Part shown: positions 54,662 through 63,449 of the stretch, one piece after another
How the letters are laid out: each line of letters begins with the position of its first letter
Numbering within the stretch: position 1 is the first letter of the stretch
The notes under the pieces: generated by a model
Databases searched by the model: none
What the model was told of the DNA's origin: nothing
Seen by the model: only the letters and a program-made list of their open reading frames with translations
DNA from: Clostridiales bacterium
GTDB lineage: Bacteria; Bacillota; Clostridia; Lachnospirales; Lachnospiraceae
Direction of reading: 5' to 3'
DNA length: 64,000 nucleotides
NCBI GenBank assembly: GCA_023663185.1
Contig: JAMPHY010000013.1
Location: 1 to 64,000, forward strand
Program-made: the position numbers and the translations under genes

Positions 54662-55549
54662 CTATATTCGGCATATCATTCTGGCATATTTATTTTCTGA
54701 ATCTTCAACAATTTTGATTTTTCCTGTTTGAATAAAGTAATCTATCCTTTTTGCATACCACCAGTCCCCTATTCCAAGCGGGCTATTGCCAAGTATATCG
54801 CCAATCAGCCTTGCTTCTTTTATTGGCTTTGGGGAAATTCTTTTCCAGATTAGGAAATCATAAAAGTCCTGCGCCACTCCGATAAGCTTTCCATTGACAA
54901 ATGCGCGCAACGGGCTGTTATCTTCCTGCAAACTGCTCCATAACATAGCGTACATTCGGATTTCTTCCCCTGATAATTTACTTTCACAGTTTAAAAATCC
55001 GGCAAATTCTTCTGCGGCAACCTCGCCCCAGTTTTTACATGAAATAATGACATTATCGGGGCGGACTCTGTATTCGGGCAGTTTGACCACGCTTATTTCA
55101 TTCTGATACCCTTGAAGGCTTACGCATAAATGATAAAAGCCGCACCTTGAATATGGCGCGTCGCTATACCATATCCTAATCTTTTCGCCATCTGCTAAGT
55201 ATGCTTTCAGGCGTTCCATTTCAGCGCAATAATGTCCACATAACTGCATTAACTCCGTATCCATCGTATCATCTTTTGTGCCTCGTCCTTGTGCATACAT
55301 GGAATAAATCAGGTTCTTGCGATACTCACTATCTACAGCTTCCCTTATATCACCGATATCTAATAAAAAGCCAAGGCAGATAACTTCGTCCGGCGTTCCT
55401 TCAACCCAGCCGCAGTTTTCTCTTTCAGGCGGCTTCTTCTTTCCAACTGTCCATATAGCTGTAGGACCATCAATTTTGCTTGTGATAACAGTGCTTTTGG
55501 CTGCCTTCATTGCGGCGGCTTCACTTTCTCCGAATAATACTTCTATCAT
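54662..55549 (-). CDS. DUF1835/DUF3658 family protein
   Basis: This 295-residue soluble protein starts MIEVLFGESEAAAMKAAKST, as DUF1835 proteins do. A WYSDAPYSRCGFYHL segment follows in the middle. The C-terminal DUF3658-like part has RLIGDILGNSPLGIGDWWYA. The family is widespread in Firmicutes and uncharacterised. It lies downstream of the DinJ/PIN pair on the same strand, 15 bases after the PIN stop, and may share their transcript. Confidence 0.8.
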   Translation of the reverse strand: MIEVLFGESEAAAMKAAKSTVITSKIDGPTAIWTVGKKKPPERENCGWVEGTPDEVICLGFLLDIGDIREAVDSEYRKNLIYSMYAQGRGTKDDTMDTELMQLCGHYCAEMERLKAYLADGEKIRIWYSDAPYSRCGFYHLCVSLQGYQNEISVVKLPEYRVRPDNVIISCKNWGEVAAEEFAGFLNCESKLSGEEIRMYAMLWSSLQEDNSPLRAFVNGKLIGVAQDFYDFLIWKRISPKPIKEARLIGDILGNSPLGIGDWWYAKRIDYFIQTGKIKIVEDSENKYARMICRI

Positions 55550-55564
55550 TTTGATTCCTCGTTC

Positions 55565-55981
55565 TTACTTAACAGTGTCAATAATCTTCATCATCTCCGC
55601 CGGAGTAACAATGAACTTTTTATCTGGAAAATGTCTGGTATTCCCAGTCACAAGATATGCGCCATCTCTACGCTTTTCCATTGTTACTTCATAAAATATC
55701 AGGTCGTCCATGTCCGGAATCACTTCACCAGTTGAAGATGGGTACACCTCAACACCAAACGTTTCAATAGTCTCAAGAATCACATCAATGTCTTTCTCAT
55801 GAATGTGAAACTTCGAGCGATGTGCTACTTCTTTATACTCTGCCAAAATCTCCGAATGATACAGTGGCGTAATCCGTCCGTCAAGCACAGCCTGAATCAC
55901 CCGATAAGTCGCTGACTCCCTATTCTTCGTGAGCAATACTGATATAATCACATTGGTGTCGATTACTGCTAAGACAGACAT
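55565..55981 (-). CDS. PIN-domain toxin
   Basis: The protein has 138 residues. The PIN motifs are AVIDTNVIISVLL, SEILAEYKEV, PDMDDLIFYEV and the final acidic region GAYLVTGNTRHF, as in the PIN toxin family that cleaves RNA. The start overlaps the stop of the upstream RelB/DinJ-like gene (TAATG at 55979-55983), so the two form one antitoxin-toxin unit. Confidence 0.88.
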   Translation of the reverse strand: MSVLAVIDTNVIISVLLTKNRESATYRVIQAVLDGRITPLYHSEILAEYKEVAHRSKFHIHEKDIDVILETIETFGVEVYPSSTGEVIPDMDDLIFYEVTMEKRRDGAYLVTGNTRHFPDKKFIVTPAEMMKIIDTVK

Positions 55982-56295
55982 TATTTACCTGCTTTCCGCG
56001 CGGCACGGACCGCTGCAATCTCCGCGTTAATCTCCTCCGGCGTCATCTCTGGGAGTGTCGCCGCATTGAGCCTGATATTCTCAAGTGCCTGCAGTCCTCT
56101 TTCACGCAACATTTTTTCGTCAGTTTTGGGAAGTGTGGTTGCAAAAGGAAGTCCTTTTTCAATTCTTGTACGGGCAAAAAACATCCGAATAGCAGTTGGT
56201 ATATCTAGCCCCATTTTTGCATAAATATCTGCCACTTCATCACGCAAATCTTTGTCTAAACGAACTTGTACGAGCGCTTGTTCTGCCATTGCCAT
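55981..56295 (-). CDS. RelB/DinJ-type antitoxin
   Basis: The protein has up to 104 residues. The ribbon-helix-helix start ALVQVRLDKDLRDEVADIYA, then MGLDIPTAIRMFFARTRIEK, is the DinJ/RelB signature. The C-terminal Ala/Arg/Lys-rich tail would wrap the toxin. AAAGGGG is close to the first ATG; the second in-frame ATG, two codons on, has the better spacing. Its partner is a PIN protein rather than the usual YafQ/RelE fold. Confidence 0.85.
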   Translation of the reverse strand: MAMAEQALVQVRLDKDLRDEVADIYAKMGLDIPTAIRMFFARTRIEKGLPFATTLPKTDEKMLRERGLQALENIRLNAATLPEMTPEEINAEIAAVRAARKAGK

Positions 56296-56429
56296 AATCC
56301 CCTTTCTATCAATAGTTATGTTATATATTTTCTCATACTATTGTATGTATTATTCATATTTTTGTCAACAAAAGCCTTGCTATTGATTACAAGAGGGAAA
56401 AATAATTGTTTTACACTTATCCATACCTA

Positions 56430-57294
56430 TCAAAATGCAAATGGAAAATCAAATTTCTCCCCTACGGAGATGGCGTACCCTTCCGGCGCTTCAATAACTG
56501 TAAAACTCGCGCCGTCCCAGCCAATGATTTTTATGATTCCCTTTACAATTCTGGTATCTGCATCATTCGATGTGAAAGCCAGTTCTCCATTTTCATTGTC
56601 AACAAAGGTTCCCTTAAATTCCCCCACTCTGTAAATGGAAATAACGGCTTCATCATCTCCTGAATATCCTTGTCGGGTAATCATAGAGCTGTATATGCTT
56701 CCTGTTTCCTGATTATCTACAAAAAATCCGTACTTTGCTGACCGTTCCGGCATAACAAAGGATTCACCTGTTATCTTTGCTAATTCATTCGCAAGAACAT
56801 AAGCCCTGTTTTTAGTAATCTCTTCTAAAAAGGACTTTCTCCTTTGTTTGCTGATCAGCGGAATTGCTGAATCTACTCCAAAGACTATTTAATTCAGTAT
56901 CCCATATTACGAAAAACCATTGGGACGATACATTCATTTCTCCTTGAGTTTGGGCTGCCTGAGCTAACGGAGTGTACTTTTGGATAATCTTCTCAATATT
57001 CTCCAATTCTTCTTGCAAAGTGTCAGAACCTGATACCACATAGTCAACATCTGCCTTAATATTTTCAGAATAGTCATAGGTAAAATCTATTTCAAGTTCA
57101 TCAGCCAATTTATTCTGCTGTGTGTCCTTGTCGTTTTGCTTTGCATAATCTGACGTATCTGTGTCCGTATTTTCTGAATCTTCAATATACTCAACCTGCA
57201 CATCTTCTACTGCAATTCTCTTTTGTCCGTAAGCAGAAAGCGCAAATATTACTGCTGTTGCCGCTGCTGTTATCATTATAATTGGTTTTTTCAT
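56430..57294 (-). pseudogene. Frameshifted exported protein gene (LprI-like)
   Basis: Two frames form one gene. The first (57294 to about 56812) has a signal-like N-terminus MKKPIIMITAAATAVIFALS and a WFFVIWDTELNSLWSRFSNS segment. It then hits a stop 15 bases past a run of five A (plus strand 56827-56831). Removing one base there joins it to LLEEITKNRAYVLANELAK and on into the second frame, ending at 56430. The joined product has about 265 residues and resembles LprI-like lysozyme-inhibitor proteins, weakly. A GAGGAA ribosome site precedes the start. The run may be a sequencing error or a phase-variable site. Confidence 0.65.
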
Positions 57295-57405
57295 AATAAT
57301 TCCTCATTTTTTCTACACACAATAAAAATGGGAAAACTCGAAGCATAAATTCTATCACATACAACTTAAATCAGTTTTCTTTTGATATAAAACATGGATT
57401 TCAAA

Positions 57406-57819
57406 TCATTTTCCTACTAATTTACAAAACTCTTTGGGTGTAATCGCCTTCGTATCAGCACATTTATAATCTTCCATATTTCTTGTTACAATATAATCTG
57501 CCTTTGCTGAGACGGCACATTTGTCTTGCAGGCAGTCCTCAAAATCCTTAAATTCCACACTCTCAACTGCTTTGACTACTTCATCATGCCCTGTACTGAC
57601 TACTGATAACAAGGTACATATCTGTTTTAACATTTCCCTGCGAACGTTATCAGGCTTTTTTCTTAATATGAACCATATATTTGGCAAAGAATGGAACGCA
57701 ACACAACCTTGCACTTTTCCATCAGCACATATTTCCATTATTTTCTTTGCGTCATCGAAAAATTCTTCTCTTTCAGCAAGATAGTCAAGAATAACATTTG
57801 TATCAACCAATACCACCAT
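57406..57819 (-). CDS. PIN-domain toxin (VapC-like)
   Basis: The protein has 137 residues. The N-terminal motif is MVVLVDTNVILDYLAEREEF. The middle acid is in FKDFEDCLQDKCA, and the last motif is ADYIVTRNMEDY. All four PIN acids are present, so a Mg-dependent ribonuclease is expected. The start overlaps the end of the small upstream gene by 17 bases, as in toxin-antitoxin pairs. Confidence 0.88.
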   Translation of the reverse strand: MVVLVDTNVILDYLAEREEFFDDAKKIMEICADGKVQGCVAFHSLPNIWFILRKKPDNVRREMLKQICTLLSVVSTGHDEVVKAVESVEFKDFEDCLQDKCAVSAKADYIVTRNMEDYKCADTKAITPKEFCKLVGK

Positions 57820-58048
57820 ATTTTTCTTCCCTCGCTTCCGCCAGTTCTTTATCTGGATTAAAATCTATCGGAAAACCGCCTCTCAACTGCTCCAATCTCT
57901 GAAACGCTTTCATTTTATCTGATACTGTTGGATTGACCGTCTCATTTTCTTTATGAATCAATCTCTCGATTATTTCCAATATAAATTTCACATCAACATC
58001 TGACATATTAGCCACATGATTTATTACCTGCTCTTGTGCTGTGGACAT
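57803..58048 (-). CDS. Putative antitoxin partner of a PIN toxin
   Basis: The protein has 81 residues. The first half (STAQEQVINHVANMSDVDVK) is helical. The C-terminus FPIDFNPDKELAEAREEKYG has the charged, extended look of VapB-type toxin-binding tails. No ribbon-helix-helix or AbrB motif is clear. The overlap with the toxin gene is the main evidence. Confidence 0.7.
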   Translation of the reverse strand: MSTAQEQVINHVANMSDVDVKFILEIIERLIHKENETVNPTVSDKMKAFQRLEQLRGGFPIDFNPDKELAEAREEKYGGIG

Positions 58049-58193
58049 TGTAACACCGCCTTCCCATATCTGAGTATAGTTATTTGTTCAATAACTTTTC
58101 ACTGTTCTGTCAAAATTATTATATCACGCTCATATCAATCATTCCACAAAATTCTCCTCCAAACCTGTAAGGCAAAATTTCCTTTTCACCCTA

Positions 58194-59141
58194 TCATTGC
58201 AGCAGATATACAAAATATGCGGCGTAGCATACCAGCATAATAATACCGCCGCTGCGCTGAAGCTTCTGTTTACGCAGTACGCACAGCCAGAGCAGAACGG
58301 CTGCCGCTATGCAGGCAATGCTGTCAATGAGGAACGCATTGGAATAAACAACAGGTGTTATTGTCGCGGTAATTCCTACTACGAAAAGAATGTTGAACAG
58401 GTTGCTTCCTACGATATTTCCAACCGCAATATCCGCCTTGCCTTTTATTGCCGCCGTAGCAGAGGTGACAAGCTCAGGAAGCGAAGTTCCGAATGCTACA
58501 ATCGTCAGTCCGATAAGACGCTCGCTCATGCCGAATATCCTTGCAAGTTCAGTCGCCGCATCAACCGTAACGTCGCTGCCTATTACAATCATAACTCCGC
58601 CGATAAGAATCATTAAAAGTGTCTTTAATATACCACTTTTTTTATCATCTTCCTTTTTCTCTTCGACTACGGCAGCCGCCTGCCCTTTCTTCGTCATGCG
58701 CAGCAGATAAAGCATATACAGCACCATGCCGATTAACAGGATAATGCCTTCAAGTCTGCCTACTGTTCCATCAAAAAGCCCTAATGCCGGCAAAAGCAGC
58801 GACGCTGCAATTACAATGGGGATTTCATATTTGACTGTCGATTTCTGCACAAGCAACGGTGAAATTGTCGCGGTAATGCCTAAGATTAAAAGCACGTTCA
58901 TTATATTGCTGCCAAGTACGTTGCCTATCGTAATCTCCGCGCTGCCTTTCAACGCCGCAGAAGTGCTGACCGCAGCTTCCGGCAGACTTGTCCCCATCGC
59001 TACTATCGTCAGTCCAATAACAAGCTGCGGTATGCCGAACCGCTCGGCAAGGCTGCTCGCGCCCTCCACAAACCAATCGGCTCCCTTTACCAGCATAACG
59101 AAGCCTACTACTAATAATAACAGTTGTAATGCTATGTTCAT
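58194..59141 (-). CDS. Calcium/sodium antiporter family protein (CaCA, YrbG-like)
   Basis: This 315-residue membrane protein has ten helices and the two inverted alpha-repeats. AMGTSLPEAAVSTSAALKG is followed by IGNVLGSNIMNVL, and AFGTSLPELVTSATAAIKG by VGNIVGSNLFNIL. It exchanges Ca2+ or another divalent cation for Na+ or H+. AGAAGGGAG precedes the ATG. A terminator hairpin and a probable metal-sensing leader RNA lie between the promoter and the gene. Confidence 0.93.
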   Translation of the reverse strand: MNIALQLLLLVVGFVMLVKGADWFVEGASSLAERFGIPQLVIGLTIVAMGTSLPEAAVSTSAALKGSAEITIGNVLGSNIMNVLLILGITATISPLLVQKSTVKYEIPIVIAASLLLPALGLFDGTVGRLEGIILLIGMVLYMLYLLRMTKKGQAAAVVEEKKEDDKKSGILKTLLMILIGGVMIVIGSDVTVDAATELARIFGMSERLIGLTIVAFGTSLPELVTSATAAIKGKADIAVGNIVGSNLFNILFVVGITATITPVVYSNAFLIDSIACIAAAVLLWLCVLRKQKLQRSGGIIMLVCYAAYFVYLLQ

Positions 59142-59176
59142 TTTTCTTCTCCCTTCTTACTTTGGTACACTTATAT

Positions 59177-59215
59177 AAAAAATAAAGACCTTCGGCACTT
59201 TCGTGCTAAAAGTCT
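59177..59215 (-). terminator. Terminator inside the antiporter leader
   Basis: On the minus strand AGACTTTTAGCAC-GAAA-GTGCCGAAGGTCT is followed by TTATTTTTT. It lies between the candidate aptamer and the antiporter start, as expected for a riboswitch expression platform. Confidence 0.8.
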
Positions 59216-59267
59216 CGTACTTTCTGGTATTTCCTCGCATTAAATCAAGATTTAACATTTAATTATA

Positions 59268-59356
59268 TCTAAATACTAGCTCTGGAAATCGAAAGATGCG
59301 CAAACACGGTCTTCACCGGGGCATGTTGCTTACGCATAAATACTACTCCCTCTTAA
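59268..59356 (-). ncRNA. Candidate yybP-ykoY-type metal riboswitch
   Basis: The leader contains GGGAGTAG followed by a GC-rich hairpin set (CCCCGGTGAAGACCG, ATGCG/CGCAT) and CTTTCGATTTCCAGAGCTAG. The GGGAGTA box, a cation-transporter gene downstream and a terminator in between all fit the Mn2+-sensing yybP-ykoY class. The 3' loop is not a clear match by eye, so another metal-sensing class is possible. Confidence 0.45.
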
Positions 59357-59365
59357 CTTGTCATA

Positions 59366-59394
59366 AGATTATCATATGTGGGCAGCGGTGTCAA
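59366..59394 (-). promoter_or_regulatory. Promoter of the antiporter transcript
   Basis: On the minus strand TTGACA (59389-59394) and TAATCT (59366-59371) are 17 bases apart, just upstream of the candidate riboswitch. Confidence 0.7.
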
Positions 59395-59455
59395 TAAATT
59401 TTTTAGGTCAGGCAGATGATTAAATGGAGAGTTTATGATATAATTGATATATTTA

Positions 59456-59472
59456 TTGTACCAAGCGTACAA
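59456..59472. promoter_or_regulatory. Palindromic operator candidate of the MATE gene
   Basis: TTGTAC-CAAGC-GTACAA is a perfect interrupted palindrome. It lies 12 bases past a TATAAT at 59439-59444 and 33 bases before the ATG. A MarR- or TetR-type repressor site is likely, but no such gene adjoins it. Confidence 0.5.
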
Positions 59473-59505
59473 TTACACAATTAAAAAGGAGTTACATAAA
59501 AAACC

Positions 59506-60891
59506 ATGACCGAAAACAGCAAAGCACTATCCAGAGAAGAGCGCATGGCGTCGTCATCAATCATAAGTCTGATTGGCAGTATGGCGGTTCCTTCCATATT
59601 GGCGCAACTCATCAATATTCTTTACAGTATTATAGACCGCATTTATATCGGACATATGAAAGACGTAGGCGCGGCGGCGCTGACAGGCGTAGGCGTGACT
59701 TTCTGTATCACTGTGTTTATTTCTGCCTTTTCCGCCTTTATAAGCAACGGCGCAGCTCCGCTTGCTGCTATCTGGCTTGGGAAAAAGGACAAAGACCATG
59801 CGGAGAAAATCCTCGGCAACAGCGTTACCTTCCTTATTATATGGACAGTTATTCTTATGGCAGTCTTTTATACATTCCAAAGACCAATGCTCTATATGTT
59901 CGGTGCAAGCGACTCTACCATTGAATATGCGGTTTCTTATATCTCGATTTACTTAATTGGCACGATATTCGTAGAGCTTTCTCTTGGGCTTAACGCTTTT
60001 ATTATCTGCCAAAGTCAGTCCAAAATCGCTATGTTTTCCGTACTTATTGGCGCGATTGCTAATATAATACTGGATCCTATATTTATTTTTGCCTTCGGGC
60101 TTGGAGTCAGGGGCGCTGCAATAGCAACTGTTATTTCTCAGGCGCTAAGCGCAATATGGGTAGTGAGCTTTCTGATTGGTCCTAAGACTTCTATAAAGAT
60201 TAAAAAAAGCTGTATGAAGCTTGAAAAAGACATTCTTTTCAGTATTTTTTCGCTCGGTATCTCCCCTTTTATCATGCGTGCCACGGAGAGCTTCATAAGC
60301 ATTGTGCTTAACCACGGGCTGCAAACCTACGGCGGCGATTTATATGTCGGCTCGCTTACGATAATGCAGAGCGTTATGCAGATATTCTCTGCGCCAATCG
60401 GTGGTTTCACACAAGGCATGGCGCCGATTATAAGTTACAACTACGGAGCAGGTAATTTTGACAGGGTGAAAAAAGTGTATCGCTGCATGATAGGAATCTG
60501 CTTTATTTTCATGGCGATTTCAACGGTCTCCACTATTGTTGTCCCTGAATGGTATGCGTCGTTTTTTACCGACGATGCGCAGTTAATCGCGCTTGTCGGG
60601 GAGATTATGCCGGTATTTATGTTCGGTATGCTGATTTTCGGGTTGCAGAACGGAATCCAGCCTACATTCCTTGCCTTAGGACAGGCTAAAATTTCCCTCT
60701 TTATCGCCGTTTTCCGTAAGATTATCCTTTTGATACCACTCGCCATCATTTTTCCGCACTTTTTCGGCGTTATGGGCGTATATTATTCGGAGCCGGTTTC
60801 AGATATTTTGTCAGCCACTACAGCTACGATATTATTTGTCTGCAATATCAAGAAGATGTTGTCGAAGGAAGCATTAGAAAAGATACATTAA
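59506..60891 (+). CDS. MATE family multidrug/sodium antiporter
   Basis: This 461-residue protein has twelve membrane helices. The N-terminal lobe has SIISLIGSMAVPSILAQLIN and IIDRIYIGHMKDVGAAALTG, and the C-terminal lobe mirrors it (MQIFSAPIGGFTQGMAPIIS, YNYGAGNFDRVKK). Both are MATE hallmarks. It exports drugs or metabolites using a Na+ or H+ gradient. AAGGAG lies 14 bases upstream of the ATG, a long spacing. A palindrome in the leader suggests ligand-controlled expression. Confidence 0.94.
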   Translation: MTENSKALSREERMASSSIISLIGSMAVPSILAQLINILYSIIDRIYIGHMKDVGAAALTGVGVTFCITVFISAFSAFISNGAAPLAAIWLGKKDKDHAEKILGNSVTFLIIWTVILMAVFYTFQRPMLYMFGASDSTIEYAVSYISIYLIGTIFVELSLGLNAFIICQSQSKIAMFSVLIGAIANIILDPIFIFAFGLGVRGAAIATVISQALSAIWVVSFLIGPKTSIKIKKSCMKLEKDILFSIFSLGISPFIMRATESFISIVLNHGLQTYGGDLYVGSLTIMQSVMQIFSAPIGGFTQGMAPIISYNYGAGNFDRVKKVYRCMIGICFIFMAISTVSTIVVPEWYASFFTDDAQLIALVGEIMPVFMFGMLIFGLQNGIQPTFLALGQAKISLFIAVFRKIILLIPLAIIFPHFFGVMGVYYSEPVSDILSATTATILFVCNIKKMLSKEALEKIH

Positions 60892-60957
60892 AAATAACAT
60901 TAGAACATATACAAATGGCATTATTACATATAATAAACTAAGGGTTTGAGAAATTTA

Positions 60958-61701
60958 TTATTGTATAATAAGCTTCTCAAACTCTTCCTTGTTTCCATTA
61001 AAGATGTTCATATCAATATATTCTTCGTCACCGTTATATCCATCTAGCCGCTCAGTATCCGTATACTGCCACAGAGTCCAGCTATTTCCCATATCTACAA
61101 ACGGCGGATAATACACATTGCGTATCCACAGCGGATAGCCCTCGAACCCTTCTTTTATATACCTTTTGTATACTTTATAGGTCGTGTATATGATAGGCTT
61201 TGTTCCATATTCTTCCTCCAGAATAAGCAGCATTCTCTTGATATGCTCTACGGTCTGCTCCTTATCGGGCGGATTTTCCTTTTTATCACCATAATACTCG
61301 ATATCAATTACAGGTGTTATTTTGCCATGTAAATCTCCTACCGTATTTATAAATAACTCCGCCTGCGTCTTGGCGTCACTGTCGAAACTGAAAAAATGAT
61401 AGGCTCCTATCATTATATTTGTCTTTGACGCCTCCTGCCAGTTATAGTTAAAGCATTCGTCCACATGACTGCTGCCTTCCGTCGCCTTTATAAATGCGAA
61501 ATCCACGTCCTGACTTTCAATTTTTCCCCAATCAATAGCGCCTTGATAATGGGATACATCAATGCCACGCACGGAATATGAATTTACGAACAGTTTATTT
61601 ATATTGATATTTCTTGTCAATACAAGCGTTATCACCACGGCGGCGCAGATAACCAGCCCCGCACAGACAGCGGCAAGTTTTTTTATATGAGCTCTATTCA
61701 T
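60958..61701 (-). CDS. GH25 family lysozyme (muramidase)
   Basis: The protein has 247 residues. An N-terminal membrane anchor or signal (about 8-30) is followed by a single GH25 domain. GIDVSHYQGAIDWGKI has the first catalytic acid, AFIKATEGS and AYHFFSFDSDA follow, and TPVIDIEYYGDK has the Asp/Glu pair. WTLWQYTD comes near the end. It cleaves the muramic acid linkage of peptidoglycan outside the cell. No wall-binding repeats are present. It is a single gene, convergent with the MATE gene. Confidence 0.95.
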   Translation of the reverse strand: MNRAHIKKLAAVCAGLVICAAVVITLVLTRNININKLFVNSYSVRGIDVSHYQGAIDWGKIESQDVDFAFIKATEGSSHVDECFNYNWQEASKTNIMIGAYHFFSFDSDAKTQAELFINTVGDLHGKITPVIDIEYYGDKKENPPDKEQTVEHIKRMLLILEEEYGTKPIIYTTYKVYKRYIKEGFEGYPLWIRNVYYPPFVDMGNSWTLWQYTDTERLDGYNGDEEYIDMNIFNGNKEEFEKLIIQ

Positions 61702-61948
61702 TAAATTTTCCTATTTTCTATTATTTAACAGCTTATGAAAAGCATGGTTGAACTGCTTCATTATTTTGCCTATTGTCTTGATTTTATCACAACACAGACC
61801 TTTTTACTACCGTCTTTTCCTTATATCCTTCACTATATTTCACTTTTTTCCTTTTCCTATTGCTTTTTTTTGCCATTTTATCTATCATCTAATAGGGGTT
61901 ATGATAGTAAATCCTATACAAAATCGGAATAAACAGGGGAATAAATAT

Positions 61949-62809
61949 ATGTGGATAGCTGATAATTGGAAAGATTATGAAGTGATAGATACCTCTTCGG
62001 GTGAAAAACTGGAACGCTGGGGCAATTATATACTGGTAAGACCTGATCCGCAGGTCATATGGAATACGCCTAAGACACACTCCGGCTGGAAAAACAGGAA
62101 CGGACACTATCACAGAAGCGCAAAGGGCGGCGGTGAATGGGAATTTTTTAATCTGCCTGATGAATGGAGTATCAAATATAAGGACTTAACCTTTAACCTA
62201 AAGCCTTTCAGCTTCAAGCATACCGGACTTTTTCCCGAACAGGCGGCTAACTGGGATTGGTTTTCTTCTATAATAAAGAACGCCGGCAGACCGGTTAAAG
62301 TACTGAATCTGTTTGCTTATACGGGCGGCGCTACTCTCGCGGCGGCAAAAGCAGGCGCAAGCGTAACGCATGTGGACGCTTCAAAAGGCATGGTAATGTG
62401 GGCTAAGGAAAACGCTGCCGCTTCTGGACTTAGCGATGCTCCGATTCGCTGGCTTGTCGATGACTGTGTGAAATTCGTGGAGCGCGAAATCAGACGCGGC
62501 AATGTTTATGATGCAATAATAATGGATCCCCCGTCATATGGCAGAGGACCAAAAGGTGAAATCTGGAAAATAGAAGAGAGCATCTTCCCTTTCCTCGAAT
62601 TGACTTCTAAGGTTTTATCAGAAAATGCTCTCTTTTTTCTTATTAATTCATATACTACCGGCTTACAGCCTGCGGTACTGTCATATATGCTTGAAACGGT
62701 GATAGTCCCAAAATTTAGCGGACAAGTGCAGGCTTCCGAAATAGGTCTGCCCGTCAGTTTAAGTGGATTAACTCTTCCATGCGGAGCTTGCGGACGCTGG
62801 CAGCGTTAG
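61949..62809 (+). CDS. RlmI-like class I SAM-dependent methyltransferase
   Basis: The protein has 286 residues from the ATG at 61949 (AGGGGAA eight bases upstream). The frame runs 67 codons further up through low-complexity T-rich DNA and that part is not believable. The SAM-binding motif is VLNLFAYTGGATLAAAKAGA, the acid loop VTHVDASKGM, and the catalytic IIMDPPSYGRGPKGEIWK. This matches RlmI/RlmK-type rRNA cytosine methyltransferases, but the N-terminal PUA domain of RlmI is absent. Confidence 0.88.
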   Translation: MWIADNWKDYEVIDTSSGEKLERWGNYILVRPDPQVIWNTPKTHSGWKNRNGHYHRSAKGGGEWEFFNLPDEWSIKYKDLTFNLKPFSFKHTGLFPEQAANWDWFSSIIKNAGRPVKVLNLFAYTGGATLAAAKAGASVTHVDASKGMVMWAKENAAASGLSDAPIRWLVDDCVKFVEREIRRGNVYDAIIMDPPSYGRGPKGEIWKIEESIFPFLELTSKVLSENALFFLINSYTTGLQPAVLSYMLETVIVPKFSGQVQASEIGLPVSLSGLTLPCGACGRWQR

Positions 62810-62828
62810 CATGTTTGCTTTAAATTTT

Positions 62829-63380
62829 TTAGTAATAACGCAATTCATTAGCAATAATACCGAGCAGGCTTCCACCGAAAATAAGCGTAATTACAAGGCA
62901 AACTGCATACAGTATCAATGCGGCTTTGCAGAAATTAGATTTACTCCTCTTAGCGCCTGAACCGAACGCCCATACAAACAGCATGACAATATTGACACAC
63001 GGAACAAACAGAATAACAAGAAGGGTAATTATCCACTCGCCCAACGAAACAGGCTCTTCTAAATCTGTCTGCTGGTAAGGCTGTTGATAGGGCTGTTGCT
63101 GATAACCGCCGTTATTATACGGGTTCGGCTGATAGTTATTCGCGCTTGTGTACGTGTTCTGCTGGTAGTTATTCGCATTTGTGTACTCATTCTGCTGGTA
63201 GTTATTTGCGTTTGTATACGTATTCTGCTGATAGCTATTTGCATTTGTATACGTGTTCTGATTCTGTCCGTAATCCCCTCCCTGCGTAGAAGAGTCCTGA
63301 TAATAACCGTTCTGATTATTGTCAGGAGTCGGATTATCGGTTGGCTGGTTCTGATTCTGATACATGTTGTTACTGTCCAT
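62829..63380 (-). CDS. Membrane protein with Asn/Gln/Tyr-rich N-terminal repeats
   Basis: The protein has 183 residues from the ATG at 63378-63380 (GGGAGG before it; five codons further up is unsupported). Residues 1-105 are almost only N, Q, Y, T, P and G, with four 11-residue repeats of the NTYTNANNYQQ type. Two membrane helices follow (about 115-140 and 155-178). It belongs to the loose group of Gly/Gln-rich two-helix proteins of Clostridia with no known role. It lies 69 bases downstream of the DUF2752 gene, with which such proteins often pair. Confidence 0.8.
   Translation of the reverse strand: MDSNNMYQNQNQPTDNPTPDNNQNGYYQDSSTQGGDYGQNQNTYTNANSYQQNTYTNANNYQQNEYTNANNYQQNTYTSANNYQPNPYNNGGYQQQPYQQPYQQTDLEEPVSLGEWIITLLVILFVPCVNIVMLFVWAFGSGAKRSKSNFCKAALILYAVCLVITLIFGGSLLGIIANELRYY
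63135..63266 (-). repeat. Four 33-base coding tandem repeats
   Basis: Units at 63135-63167, 63168-63200, 63201-63233 and 63234-63266 encode the 11-residue repeats of the membrane protein. They are diverged mainly at third codon positions, so the peptide and not the DNA seems to be kept. Confidence 0.85.
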
Positions 63381-63449
63381 TTTTTCCTCCCTCATGTGTT
63401 TATGGATTCACATCGTTTGTTTTTGCGCGCCGCTTTTTCATATGCGACA

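Noticed and set aside
61748-61948. 67-codon upstream extension of the RlmI-like gene
   Set aside because: The extension encodes a hydrophobic low-complexity run through T-rich DNA. The ATG at 61949 has a ribosome site and begins the family-typical sequence.
63135-63266. Tandem repeats considered as a CRISPR array
   Set aside because: The units are contiguous without spacers, lie in frame and encode a repeated peptide.
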